Source of the DNA: CAG-103 sp963627135
GTDB taxonomy: Bacteria; Bacillota; Clostridia; Oscillospirales; Oscillospiraceae
Reading direction: 5' to 3'
DNA length: 64,000 nucleotides
Assembly: GCA_963627135.1 (NCBI GenBank)
Contig: CAVFZY010000027.1
Location: 1-64,000, forward strand
Shown one piece after another: positions 25,103 through 32,875 of the stretch. A program made the translations under genes and the position numbers. Below the pieces are notes generated by a model. It was not told the origin of the DNA. It searched no databases and saw only the letters and a list, made by a program, of their open reading frames with translations. Each line of letters starts with the position of its first letter. The stretch's first letter is position 1.

Positions 25103-25131
25103 CCCGGGGCGCTGCCGGGCAGCGCCCCGGG
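25103..25131. repeat. Very stable intercistronic hairpin in the oxidoreductase operon
   Basis: CCCGGGGCGCTGC pairs with GCAGCGCCCCGGG (13 bp, three-base loop). There is no T-run on the minus strand, so it is probably an mRNA stabiliser or processing site rather than a terminator. It separates the oxidoreductase genes from the symporter and later genes. Confidence 0.6.
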
Positions 25132-25179
25132 TGCTGATTAAACGGATAATAAGCAGAGACCCGTGGAGTTGGCCGGTTT

Positions 25180-25710
25180 TTAGTGGATCTGCGTGCCGGC
25201 GCGGAAGCAGAGGCTGTTTTTCGGGTTGATCTTGCCCTTCTTCTCGAAGAACTCGTTGGTCAGGCGCTCCAGATCATCTTCCGTGAACAGATCGGAGTTG
25301 GCGGCCATGGCGCCCATCATGACGATGTTGGCGCCCTTCGGGTTCTCTTGCTCCGCAGCGATCTCCGTCATGGGGACCTTGACAACCTTGATGTCGTCGC
25401 GGTATTCGCGCTCGTGCACGAGCGAGCTGTTGACCAGCAGCAGGCCGCCCGGGCGCAGGCTGCTCTCGAACTTGTCGATCGCCGGCGCGTTCATGGCCAT
25501 GAGGATATCGATCTTCTTGGCGCAGGGGCTGGCGATCTCCTTGTCGGAGAACTTAATGGTGCAGTTGGCCGTGCCGCCGCGCATCTCGGAACCGTAGGAC
25601 GGATACCACAGCACGTTCATGCCGAGCTTCATGCCGGCCTCTGCCAGGATCAGACCGGTGGTCAGGACACCCTGGCCGCCGAATCCGGCGCAAATCATTT
25701 CTACCATCAT
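25180..25710 (-). CDS. 2-oxoacid:ferredoxin oxidoreductase, gamma subunit
   Basis: The 176-residue protein is the gamma-type subunit ('ICAGFGGQGVLTTGLILAEA' at the N-terminus, 'YGSEMRGGTANC' near residue 40) of a CoA-dependent, ferredoxin-reducing 2-oxoacid oxidoreductase. Its start overlaps the beta-subunit stop by four bases. In the complex this subunit helps bind CoA. The gene order delta-alpha-beta-gamma in this operon matches Vor/Kor-type enzymes. Confidence 0.92.
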   Translation of the reverse strand: MMVEMICAGFGGQGVLTTGLILAEAGMKLGMNVLWYPSYGSEMRGGTANCTIKFSDKEIASPCAKKIDILMAMNAPAIDKFESSLRPGGLLLVNSSLVHEREYRDDIKVVKVPMTEIAAEQENPKGANIVMMGAMAANSDLFTEDDLERLTNEFFEKKGKINPKNSLCFRAGTQIH

Positions 25711-26444
25711 GCCTGATTACCACCCTTCTTGTCAATGTATTCGCCGATCGGGAAATACTTGGTCATTTCCGTATGCACATGCTCACGGGCCTTCACCGGC
25801 GGCATGTTCAGGTTGGTCGGGCAGGGGCTGAGCAGCTCGACGAGGCTGAAGCCGTCGCCGTTGAGCTGGTGCTCGAACGCCTTGCGGATGAGCTTCTTGC
25901 AGTTGTTCATGCCGGCAGGTCCGACCAGTTCACCGCGTGCCAGATAGGCAATGTCCATCTTGCCGAGCACGTCGACGACGTTCAGGGTGCCGTAGCGGGC
26001 AGGATCCTTGCCGCGCGGGGACGTGGCGGTCTTCTGGTGCGGCAGGGTGGTCGGGGCCATCTGGCCGCCGGTCATGCCGAAGACGCTGTTGTTGACGACG
26101 AACACGCAGATGTTGTCGTTGCGCAGCGCGGCGTGCACGGTCTCCGCCATGCCGATGGAGTAGGCAGCGCCGTCGCCCAGGTACGCAAAGACCGGGTTCT
26201 CGGGGCGGATGTGCTTGACGCCGACGGCCGTCGGGATGTCGCGGCCGTGGGCCGCCATGATGGTATCGTAGCGCCAGTAGTCAATGTTGAACGAGCAGCA
26301 GGCAACGTCCACGACTGCCAGCATTTTTTCCTGAATGCCGAGTTCCTCGGAAACCTCGCCGATCAGACGGGTGGCCAGGCCGTGGCCGCAGCCGGGGCAG
26401 AAGCCGGCGGAGGAAAAGACAGTTTCGGGTGCTTTGAGTTTCAT
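25707..26444 (-). CDS. 2-oxoacid:ferredoxin oxidoreductase, beta subunit (thiamine pyrophosphate binding)
   Basis: The 245-residue subunit holds thiamine pyrophosphate: the GDG motif is at residues 90-92, and the cofactor segment ends near VVNNS around residue 119. The N-terminal CPGCGH (residues 16-21), with Cys50, probably binds the [4Fe-4S] cluster close to the cofactor. It works with the alpha subunit upstream (one base between stop and start) to decarboxylate the 2-oxoacid and form the acyl-CoA. Confidence 0.93.
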   Translation of the reverse strand: MKLKAPETVFSSAGFCPGCGHGLATRLIGEVSEELGIQEKMLAVVDVACCSFNIDYWRYDTIMAAHGRDIPTAVGVKHIRPENPVFAYLGDGAAYSIGMAETVHAALRNDNICVFVVNNSVFGMTGGQMAPTTLPHQKTATSPRGKDPARYGTLNVVDVLGKMDIAYLARGELVGPAGMNNCKKLIRKAFEHQLNGDGFSLVELLSPCPTNLNMPPVKAREHVHTEMTKYFPIGEYIDKKGGNQA

Positions 26445-27497
26445 TTATTTCCCCTCCTTTTCCAGCATGGCCTTGGCCTGCGCGACGATCTCTTCCGGTT
26501 CCGGCAGACCAAAGAACGTGCCATAGAAGCCGACCGGATACTTGTTTTCCACAGCCAGCTTCACATCGTCGACCATCTGGCCGAGGATGTTGATCTCGAC
26601 CGTCATGAACGCCTTGGCGTTCTTGCAGGTCTCAAACGCCTTGACCGGGTACGGCCAGAGCGTGATCGGACGGATCAGGCCGAGTTTGAAGCCCTCGGCA
26701 CGGGCCATGTTCACCGCTTCCTTCGAGATGCGGGAGCTAATGCCGTAAGCCACGAGCACCACGTCGGCGTCCTCCGCGTAGTAGGACTCCCAGCGCTGCT
26801 CGTTGTCCTCGATCGCCTGATACTTGCTGCGCAGAAATTCGGGGTACTGCGGGTTGGTATAGTAGACGTTCTGGACCTTGCGGGGCGCCTGACCGGCCTT
26901 GCAGCCGCGGATCGCCCAGTCATACTGATCGATATCATGATCGACGAAATCCTTGAGCTCCACGCCCTCGACCATCTGGCCGATGGCGGCGTCGGATGCG
27001 ACCAACACAGGATGGCGGTACTTCTCGGCCAGCTCAAAGGCAGTGGACATCATGTCGCAGTTTTCCTGCACGGAGGCCGGCGCCAGCACGATGGTGCGGT
27101 AGTCGCCGTGGCCGCCGCCGCGGGTCATCTGCCAATAGTCGCCCTGGCCCTGAGCGATGTCGCCGAGGCCGGTGCCGATACGCATGACGTTGATGATGAC
27201 GGCCGGAAGATCTGCCGCGACGAGATAGGAGATGCCCTCCTGATTCAGGGAGAAGCCAGGGCCGGCGGAGCTGGTCAGCGCACGCGCGCCGGCCGCTGCC
27301 GCGCCGAGGAGCATGTTGATGCCCGCAAGCTCAGACTCGGTCTGCACGAACGTGCCGCCCACTTCGTCCATACGTTTGGCCAGGTACTCCAGGATCTCGG
27401 TCTGCGGGGTGATGGGATAGCCGCTGTAAAAACGGCAGCCGGCGCGCAGCGCCGCTTCTGCCAGGGCCTCATTGCCCTTCATAAGTTGTTTGCTCAT
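26445..27497 (-). CDS. 2-oxoacid:ferredoxin oxidoreductase, alpha subunit (VorB/KorA type)
   Basis: The 350-residue subunit has the pyrimidine-binding domain of the enzyme ('GCRFYSGYPITPQTEILEYL' near residue 20, 'TSSAGPGFSLNQEGISYL' near residue 95) and the transketolase C-terminal-like domain. Length and separate subunits match four-subunit 2-oxoisovalerate or 2-oxoglutarate:ferredoxin oxidoreductases; pyruvate enzymes are usually one long chain in Clostridia. Sequence alone does not fix which 2-oxoacid is used. Confidence 0.92.
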   Translation of the reverse strand: MSKQLMKGNEALAEAALRAGCRFYSGYPITPQTEILEYLAKRMDEVGGTFVQTESELAGINMLLGAAAAGARALTSSAGPGFSLNQEGISYLVAADLPAVIINVMRIGTGLGDIAQGQGDYWQMTRGGGHGDYRTIVLAPASVQENCDMMSTAFELAEKYRHPVLVASDAAIGQMVEGVELKDFVDHDIDQYDWAIRGCKAGQAPRKVQNVYYTNPQYPEFLRSKYQAIEDNEQRWESYYAEDADVVLVAYGISSRISKEAVNMARAEGFKLGLIRPITLWPYPVKAFETCKNAKAFMTVEINILGQMVDDVKLAVENKYPVGFYGTFFGLPEPEEIVAQAKAMLEKEGK

Positions 27498-27508
27498 GTT
27501 CTTACCTC

Positions 27509-27709
27509 TTATTCCAGGATTTCAAAAACACTGTCGGGGCACACGCGGTAGCACGTGCCGCAGGCGACGCACAGGGAATCGTCGACCTGAACGGTGTCAT
27601 AGCCCTTGTCATTGATGTTACCGGAGAACGACAGTGCCTTGCGCGGGCAGTCATTCACGCAGTAACCACAGCCTTTGCAGCGGACTGTGTTGATCTTGAT
27701 TTTGCTCAT
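27509..27709 (-). CDS. 2-oxoacid:ferredoxin oxidoreductase, delta subunit (2x[4Fe-4S] ferredoxin)
   Basis: This 66-residue ferredoxin has two cluster motifs, CKGCGYCVNDCP and CVACGTCYRVCP. It is the small electron-transfer subunit that passes electrons from the beta subunit to external ferredoxin. It lies 11 bp before the alpha gene and 28 bp after the MFS gene, so it belongs to the same transcript. Confidence 0.92.
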   Translation of the reverse strand: MSKIKINTVRCKGCGYCVNDCPRKALSFSGNINDKGYDTVQVDDSLCVACGTCYRVCPDSVFEILE

Positions 27710-27737
27710 GGATAAGCCTCCTTGTTATTTGCGGGAA

Positions 27738-29033
27738 TTACGCAGCCTGATCGGCAGCCTTGCGCTTTGCGATCTTCTTGGACTGGGCAACTGCCAGCAC
27801 TGCCGCAACAATGCCGAGGACTGCGGTCCCAACTCCGTAAAGCAGGATCTTGTTGTAGCCGGCAGCGCCGTACTGATCGATCCAGTTGCCGAACATGGTG
27901 TGCACAAACATATCCGGCAGGTAGCCGATGAGCGTCGCAATCGCGACAGCCGTCGCGGAGACTTTCGTCGGAATGCCGAGCTCGGGCTGCACGGAGAAGT
28001 ACGTGCCCTTGCACAGGAACATCGCAACGCCCACCAGGAGCAGAAGGATCACGAGCACCGTGCTGTTCGTGCCGACCGGCAGGATCAGGAAGATGCCCAG
28101 AGTAACAACGCAGGCGGTCTGACCGAGGACCTGCTCTTTGGAAACGGACTTAAACGTCTTGTCGGCGAGGAAGCCGCCAAGCGGGCCACCGACCAGACGG
28201 CAGCCATAGGTGCGGATGGTGCCGATGCTCGCGGCAACCACGGCGGACATGCCGAGCACGTCCGTGCTGTACGGCGTCAGGTAGCTCGCCACGGCGGAAA
28301 TGGTCACATAGCACCAAACCAGGATGGCCATGATCCAGACGCCGGGGATCTTAAACGCGTGCAGATAATCCTTCACGGTGATCTTGTTGGCCTCGGTGCT
28401 CTCTTCCTTGTTTGCGCCGTACTGCGCATCCTTCGGCATGAGGAACAGGACCAGAAGACCGGAAACAAGAGACAGACCGCCCATGCAGGCCAGCGCGCTC
28501 TTGAAGCCAGTGACGAGATCGCCCTTGCCGGCAACAGCCATAATACCGATCATGATGAAGCTCAGCAGCAGGGAAGCAAAGCCGTTAAGTGCCTCGAAGA
28601 TGCCGTAAATACGGCCCTGCTCTTCGTCGGTGCCCGTCATACGGATACCCTTCATGATGGCCGGCCAGAAAGCAAAGCCGCCGGTCAGCGCCATGAGCAG
28701 CCAGACGACAACGGCCATGGTGTAGCTCTGGTACGTGAACATGAACAGGAAGCTCAGCGCCGCCTGGCCAAAGATAGAGGCCAGCAGGACCGGCTTCGGG
28801 TTAAACTTATCTCCGATCCAGCCGCCTGGCAGGTAGGAGATGGTCAGTGCGATCGTGTAGTAGGTCATCAGAGAGCCGAGCTGGGCATTCGTGCAGCCCA
28901 TGGCGGCGATCATCTGATCATAGAAGCTGGACTTCATGTACGGCATAACATACATGAAACCGTAAGCGACTCCGAGTGCGAACAGCAGCAGGAAGCGCTT
29001 TACATTTTTCGATGCATTGCTCGTGTTTGACAT
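27738..29033 (-). CDS. MFS transporter, probable organic acid carrier
   Basis: The 431-residue protein has 12 membrane segments and the major facilitator signature between helices 2 and 3 ('GGWIGDKFNPKPVL'). The best general resemblance is to carboxylate carriers of the oxalate/formate and glycerol-phosphate/hexuronate types, but no substrate can be assigned. It is the first gene of the long minus-strand operon and starts opposite the FadR-type regulator, so the operator region at 29175-29310 lies directly upstream. Confidence 0.88.
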   Translation of the reverse strand: MSNTSNASKNVKRFLLLFALGVAYGFMYVMPYMKSSFYDQMIAAMGCTNAQLGSLMTYYTIALTISYLPGGWIGDKFNPKPVLLASIFGQAALSFLFMFTYQSYTMAVVVWLLMALTGGFAFWPAIMKGIRMTGTDEEQGRIYGIFEALNGFASLLLSFIMIGIMAVAGKGDLVTGFKSALACMGGLSLVSGLLVLFLMPKDAQYGANKEESTEANKITVKDYLHAFKIPGVWIMAILVWCYVTISAVASYLTPYSTDVLGMSAVVAASIGTIRTYGCRLVGGPLGGFLADKTFKSVSKEQVLGQTACVVTLGIFLILPVGTNSTVLVILLLLVGVAMFLCKGTYFSVQPELGIPTKVSATAVAIATLIGYLPDMFVHTMFGNWIDQYGAAGYNKILLYGVGTAVLGIVAAVLAVAQSKKIAKRKAADQAA

Positions 29034-29174
29034 TTTCTTTTTCTCCTCTAAGTTACATTTTCATTCCAAATTCTCTGCTTTTGCGATACAGGGGGGGAAT
29101 GCTGCTCCATTTCTCTCGACGCTCACCTCACTCGATGCAGAGTTGACTTCTTTCTGTGTCCTGCAAAGCGTCAG

Positions 29175-29185
29175 TTGTCTGACAA
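29175..29185. promoter_or_regulatory. Operator 1: TTGTCTGACAA
   Basis: This is a perfect palindrome around one central base, matching the FadR-subfamily GntR site pattern (tnGTnnnACna). It lies five bases upstream of the -35 box at 29190, inside the divergent control region. Confidence 0.75.
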
Positions 29186-29189
29186 ATCA

Positions 29190-29218
29190 TTGACTTAAAA
29201 AAAAGAATGTGCTAATGT
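29190..29218 (+). promoter_or_regulatory. Sigma-A promoter of the regulator-racemase operon
   Basis: TTGACT (29190-29195) and TAATGT (29213-29218) are separated by 17 bp. Transcription would start near 29225, placing operator 2 in the early leader. The leader to the ATG at 29437 is about 210 bases and includes a small hairpin at 29277-29293. Confidence 0.65.
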
Positions 29219-29245
29219 AGACACAGATTGCAAGTTGCCCGATAA

Positions 29246-29256
29246 TTGTCAGACAA
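29246..29256. promoter_or_regulatory. Operator 2: TTGTCAGACAA
   Basis: This is the second copy of the palindrome, identical to operator 1 except for the central base. It is centred 71 bp from operator 1 and lies just past the predicted plus-strand start site. Confidence 0.75.
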
Positions 29257-29299
29257 CTTTCCGGCGAATAAGGAAAGGACCTTGCATAGGTCCCTGAAA

Positions 29300-29310
29300 T
29301 TGTCTGACAT
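29300..29310. promoter_or_regulatory. Operator 3: TTGTCTGACAT
   Basis: This is a third copy with one mismatch at the last base, centred 54 bp from operator 2. The rest of the control region (29034-29174 and 29311-29436) is AT-rich and holds no gene. Confidence 0.65.
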
Positions 29311-29436
29311 ATTTGTTCACTTCAATCATACCATTACCGTTTTTCTTTGTAAAGCATCATAGTGTTCAAAAATGCGACACATTTTTTGTGAATGTTGCTA
29401 AGAACCGTTAAGCATCAAATCAATCGAGGTCACGAC

Positions 29437-30186
29437 ATGAAATCAGAGGTCAGTACAAATTACAAGAAGATCGTGGACGAAGTCCTCGATCAGATCAGCC
29501 GTGGGAAGCTGCAAAAAGGCAGCAAACTGCCGACGGAGCTGTGTCTGGTGACGCGGTTCAACGTCAGCCGCACGTGCGTGCGCGAGGCGATCAAGAGCCT
29601 GGAGGCCATGGGCATCGTGCAGAGCATCCAGGGCAGCGGCTCATACATCACGAGCACGCCGGAGCTGTCGATCAACCGGCCGATCTGTGCGCTGTTCGCG
29701 CTGAGCAACGGCACGCTCGAGAACGTGCTTGACCTGCGTATCGTGCTGGAAACGGACGTCTGCCGGGACATCATCCGCAACGCGACGGATGAAGAGATCG
29801 AGTGCCTGTGCACTTTCGCCGACTACGATTATCTTGCCATGCCGATCGAGCAGCAGTCCGTGCTTGACTCCCGATTTCACAGCGCGCTCATGCATATGTC
29901 GCACAATTCCCTCATCAAGTATATCTACACCACGCTGTCCTCACTCATGGACAGCTACCGCGAGCGCGTACTGGAAAAGACCTGGCGCCGGGACGAAAAC
30001 GCCCTGACCCGTGCCGGGCACTTTGCCATCTGCCAGGCGCTGCGGGATCGCGACGAGGCCGCAGCTGCCGATGCCGTTTACAACCATCTGGCGCTGACCG
30101 GTGCATACCGCGAGTGCCTGATCGAGCAGAACGAAGAAGATAAAAGACAACATTTATCACAGGAGGTTTCCAATGAAAGCATTTGA
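29437..30186 (+). CDS. GntR family regulator, FadR subfamily
   Basis: The 249-residue protein has an N-terminal winged helix (about residues 10-75, with 'FNVSRTCVREAIKSLEAMGI') and an all-helical FCD ligand domain. The Asp/His residues typical of metal-binding FCD sites may be in 'DSRFHSALMHMSHN' (about residues 145-160). FadR-type regulators usually respond to organic acids. The ATG at 29437 follows CGAGGTC; the frame is open upstream to 29392 but without similarity. It overlaps the racemase gene by 14 bp. The three palindromes upstream fit the family's binding pattern, so it probably represses both divergent operons until the acid is present. Confidence 0.9.
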   Translation: MKSEVSTNYKKIVDEVLDQISRGKLQKGSKLPTELCLVTRFNVSRTCVREAIKSLEAMGIVQSIQGSGSYITSTPELSINRPICALFALSNGTLENVLDLRIVLETDVCRDIIRNATDEEIECLCTFADYDYLAMPIEQQSVLDSRFHSALMHMSHNSLIKYIYTTLSSLMDSYRERVLEKTWRRDENALTRAGHFAICQALRDRDEAAAADAVYNHLALTGAYRECLIEQNEEDKRQHLSQEVSNESI

Positions 30187-31423
30187 CCTGCCTTCCAACA
30201 GCAACTACAGCGACCAGCCGATCCCGATCGCGTTCCCCGACAACTGGGACGTGCACATTTCCAAGATCCACGGCTATGACACCCCGGCTCTGACCGAGGC
30301 ACAGATTGCCGAGAAGATCCACGCCGCCATCGGCGCCAAGCCCATCTCCGAGGGCGCCGCAGGCAAGAAGAGCGCCGTCATCATCATCGACGACATCACC
30401 CGCCCGACGCCGTGCGAGCCCATCGCCAAGGCCGTCATCGCGGAGCTGCGCGCCGCCGGCGTGCCGAAGGAGAACATCTGGTTCATCATCGCGCTCGGCA
30501 CCCACGGCGTCATGTACCGCACGGAGTTCGTGCGCAAGCTCGGCGAGGAGATCGTCGAAAACTATGAGGTGCACAACCACAACCTGTTTTTCAACCACGT
30601 GTTCGTCGGCAACACGACCAACAACGTGCCCGTTGAGATCAATGCCGACGTCATGTCCGCCGACTACAAGATCGCCATCGGCACGACCATGGCCCACAGC
30701 TACTACGGCTTCAGCGGCGGCGCCAAGTGCATCCTGCCGGGCGTGAGCTCGCTGCGCACGATCATGCGCAACCACAGCTTCACGACGACGACAGAGTTCA
30801 ACATGGGCAACCCCCACACGCTCATGCGCAGCGACGCCGAGCAGGCCGCGCGCATGATGGGGCTGGACTTCAAGATCGACGCCATCCTCAACGGCCACGC
30901 GCAGATCTGCAACCTGTTCGCCGGCGACTTCGAGGCCGAGATCCAGCACGCGGCCGCCTACGCCGCCGAGCACTACGCGGCGAAGTTCGTGCCCGACTGC
31001 GATGTGGTCATCGCCAACAACTACTTTAAGCCCGCCGAGGCCAACTGCGCCTACACGCCTGAGGTCATTGCCTCGCTCAAAGACGGCGGCTCGTTCGTGC
31101 TCGCGGCCAACTCCCCGTTCGGCCCGTGCGTGCACTTCCTGTACGACAAGTGGGGCCACTCCGCCCCCGGCGGCATGATGTGGTCCGGCTGCTACACGAA
31201 GGGCAAGAACATGGCCCACGCCGTCGTGTTTGCCGAGCACACCGTCAAGGGCATGCGCGACCCGTGGTATATCGACGAGCACTCCGGCGCCGAATACGTC
31301 AAGACCTGGGACGACGCCCTGCGCATCCTCGACGACGGCACGCCGAAGAAGGTCGTGCTCTACCCGAACGCCGAGTGCCAGGTGCTCGATAACTCCAAAC
31401 AGTTTTATAAGCACTGCAAATAA
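30173..31423 (+). CDS. LarA-family nickel-dependent racemase (lactate racemase-like)
   Basis: The 416-residue protein keeps residues known from lactate racemase: DDITRP (Asp74, Arg77), His111 (ALGTHG), His142, His175 and Lys185 in AHSYYGFSGGAK, and His201. In LarA the matching Lys carries the nickel-pincer nucleotide, and two histidines act as acid/base. LarA has an Arg after the first His; here it is Gly112, which suggests a different substrate. LarA homologues acting on other 2-hydroxyacids are known. The cofactor genes larB, larC and larE are not in the window. CAGGAGG precedes the ATG. The context points to racemisation of the 2-hydroxyacid used by the neighbouring operon. Confidence 0.85.
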   Translation: MKAFDLPSNSNYSDQPIPIAFPDNWDVHISKIHGYDTPALTEAQIAEKIHAAIGAKPISEGAAGKKSAVIIIDDITRPTPCEPIAKAVIAELRAAGVPKENIWFIIALGTHGVMYRTEFVRKLGEEIVENYEVHNHNLFFNHVFVGNTTNNVPVEINADVMSADYKIAIGTTMAHSYYGFSGGAKCILPGVSSLRTIMRNHSFTTTTEFNMGNPHTLMRSDAEQAARMMGLDFKIDAILNGHAQICNLFAGDFEAEIQHAAAYAAEHYAAKFVPDCDVVIANNYFKPAEANCAYTPEVIASLKDGGSFVLAANSPFGPCVHFLYDKWGHSAPGGMMWSGCYTKGKNMAHAVVFAEHTVKGMRDPWYIDEHSGAEYVKTWDDALRILDDGTPKKVVLYPNAECQVLDNSKQFYKHCK

Positions 31424-31440
31424 GCAGCACTTCCCGGAAC

Positions 31441-31477
31441 AAAACCGGCGGAAACGCGTTGCGTTTCCGCCGGTTTT
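31441..31477 (+). terminator. Intrinsic terminator of the regulator-racemase operon
   Basis: AAAACCGGCGGAAACGC pairs perfectly with its complement across GTT and ends in TTTT. Confidence 0.92.
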
Positions 31478-31515
31478 CGCGTACAATAGACAAAACGAAA
31501 GCGAGGTGAGCGCGC

Positions 31516-31779
31516 ATGGAAACGCGCGTGGCGCTGATCGGCATCATCGTGGAAAACAGCGAGAGCACAGCGCAGCTCAACGCCCTGCTGCACGACGCGG
31601 GGCAGTACATCATCGGCCGCATGGGCCTGCCCTACCGCGCCAAGGGCGTCAGCATCATCAGCGTCGTGCTCGACGCGCCGCAGGACGTGATCTCCGCGCT
31701 CGCGGGGCGCATCGGCCGCCTGCCGGGCGTGAGCGCCAAGACCGCCTATTCCAAACCGTTCCCGCCCGCCGGGGACTGA
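31516..31779 (+). CDS. TM1266-family putative iron-only hydrogenase system regulator
   Basis: The 87-residue protein has the ferredoxin-like ACT/NikR C-terminal fold of the TM1266 family ('VALIGIIVENSESTAQLNAL' then 'SIISVVLDAPQDVISALAGR'). Family members are usually found next to the [FeFe]-hydrogenase maturases HydE, HydF and HydG. Their function is not proven; they lack a DNA-binding domain. No maturase gene is in the window. The ATG follows GAGGTGAG. The next gene starts 24 bp downstream. Confidence 0.85.
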   Translation: METRVALIGIIVENSESTAQLNALLHDAGQYIIGRMGLPYRAKGVSIISVVLDAPQDVISALAGRIGRLPGVSAKTAYSKPFPPAGD

Positions 31780-31802
31780 CCGCACCGATCGGAGGGACAC
31801 CC

Positions 31803-32432
31803 ATGCACATTCCAAAGGGCGCGAGCCAGACGTGCGCGCTGCTGACCTTTGACGACGCGCTCAACTGCCCGCAGCACGACGACTATGACGCCGCGCGCTG
31901 GCTGTACGTGCCGCCGTACTACACCGAATACCGTTACATCCTCGGCACGCGGGGCGAAAACCCGCTCATCTGCATTGGCATCAACCCGTCGACCGCGCAG
32001 CCGGGCGATCTGGACAACACGCTCAAGAGCGTCGAGCGCATCGCCCTCGGCAACGGGTATGACAGCTTCACGATGTTCAACGTCTACCCCCAACGCGCGA
32101 CCGACCCGAGCGCCATGGACACGACCTTCAACCGCGCGCTGCATGAGCAGAACATGGCGGCGTTTCGCTACGTGCTCGGGCAGTACGCGCCCGGCAACCG
32201 GCCGGCCGTGTGGGCCGCGTGGGGCACGCTGATCGAAAAGCGGCCGTACCTGTTCGGCGCGCTCGAGGAAATGCTCGCCATCGGCGAGGAATACCATGCG
32301 CAGTGGCTGACGTTCGGCCCCCGGTCGAAGGCCGGGCACCCGCACCACCCGCTGTATCTCCGGCGCGACAGTGTGCCGGAGCCGTTCGACGTGCGCGCCT
32401 ACTGCGCGGCGCAGCGTGCGCGGCTGAAATGA
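31803..32432 (+). CDS. DUF1643 domain-containing protein
   Basis: The 209-residue protein contains the DUF1643 domain, recognised by GINPSTAQPGDLDNTLK (about residue 60) and the C-terminal KAGHPHHPLY. Function is unknown; members occur in many bacteria and phages. The ATG at 31803 is preceded by GGAGGGAC and starts 24 bp after the TM1266 gene, so the two are probably cotranscribed. A strong terminator follows. Confidence 0.85.
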   Translation: MHIPKGASQTCALLTFDDALNCPQHDDYDAARWLYVPPYYTEYRYILGTRGENPLICIGINPSTAQPGDLDNTLKSVERIALGNGYDSFTMFNVYPQRATDPSAMDTTFNRALHEQNMAAFRYVLGQYAPGNRPAVWAAWGTLIEKRPYLFGALEEMLAIGEEYHAQWLTFGPRSKAGHPHHPLYLRRDSVPEPFDVRAYCAAQRARLK

Positions 32433-32452
32433 CGCGGCATAAGCGAATAACC

Positions 32453-32497
32453 AAAACGCACCCGGTGTGACCAGGAAGGTCGCACCGGGTGCGTTTT
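32453..32497 (+). terminator. Intrinsic terminator
   Basis: AAAACGCACCCGGTGTGACC pairs with its complement (one wobble) across AGGAA and ends in TTTT. The A-rich left arm makes it usable on the minus strand too. Confidence 0.88.
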
Positions 32498-32518
32498 CGC
32501 GGTTCGGCAAACCGGAAG

Positions 32519-32833
32519 TTATCGTTTGAATCGGTTTCCGGAATTCATATAGATGACCGCACCGATACATACGACAAAAAACAGACAAAGGCCTACCCAG
32601 AGCAACCACATCGCTTTGAAAATCTCGCTGGAAGCAATGACGAGCCAACACCCGGCCAATATAAACATCAATTTTCCCATGAAGCTACACAGCTTCTTTT
32701 CATCCGTTTTTTGTTTTTCGGCTTTTGAGGCGGTATTGTAACCGGCAATCAAAAAAGCTCCTTTTCCGTTTAAAAAGACAATTCCAAGGATAACAAATAC
32801 CATTATCATTACAAGATGAATTGCTAACAGCAT
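32519..32833 (-). CDS. DUF3784 family small membrane protein
   Basis: The 104-residue protein has three hydrophobic segments and the DUF3784 pattern 'GKGAFLIAGYNTASKAEK' followed by 'KKLCSFMGKLMF'. The function of the family is unknown. Base composition is strikingly AT-rich compared with the genes on either side, which suggests recent acquisition. It is alone between two terminator regions, with a ribosome binding site GGAGGTG before the start. Confidence 0.8.
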   Translation of the reverse strand: MLLAIHLVMIMVFVILGIVFLNGKGAFLIAGYNTASKAEKQKTDEKKLCSFMGKLMFILAGCWLVIASSEIFKAMWLLWVGLCLFFVVCIGAVIYMNSGNRFKR

Positions 32834-32875
32834 AAGACACCTCCAAAAATTCCGATTCTGTGCGCTGCCAAACGT

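Noticed and set aside
29277..29293. Hairpin GGACCT-TGCAT-AGGTCC as a terminator in the regulator leader
   Set aside because: Only six base pairs and no T-run; noted as a small leader structure only.
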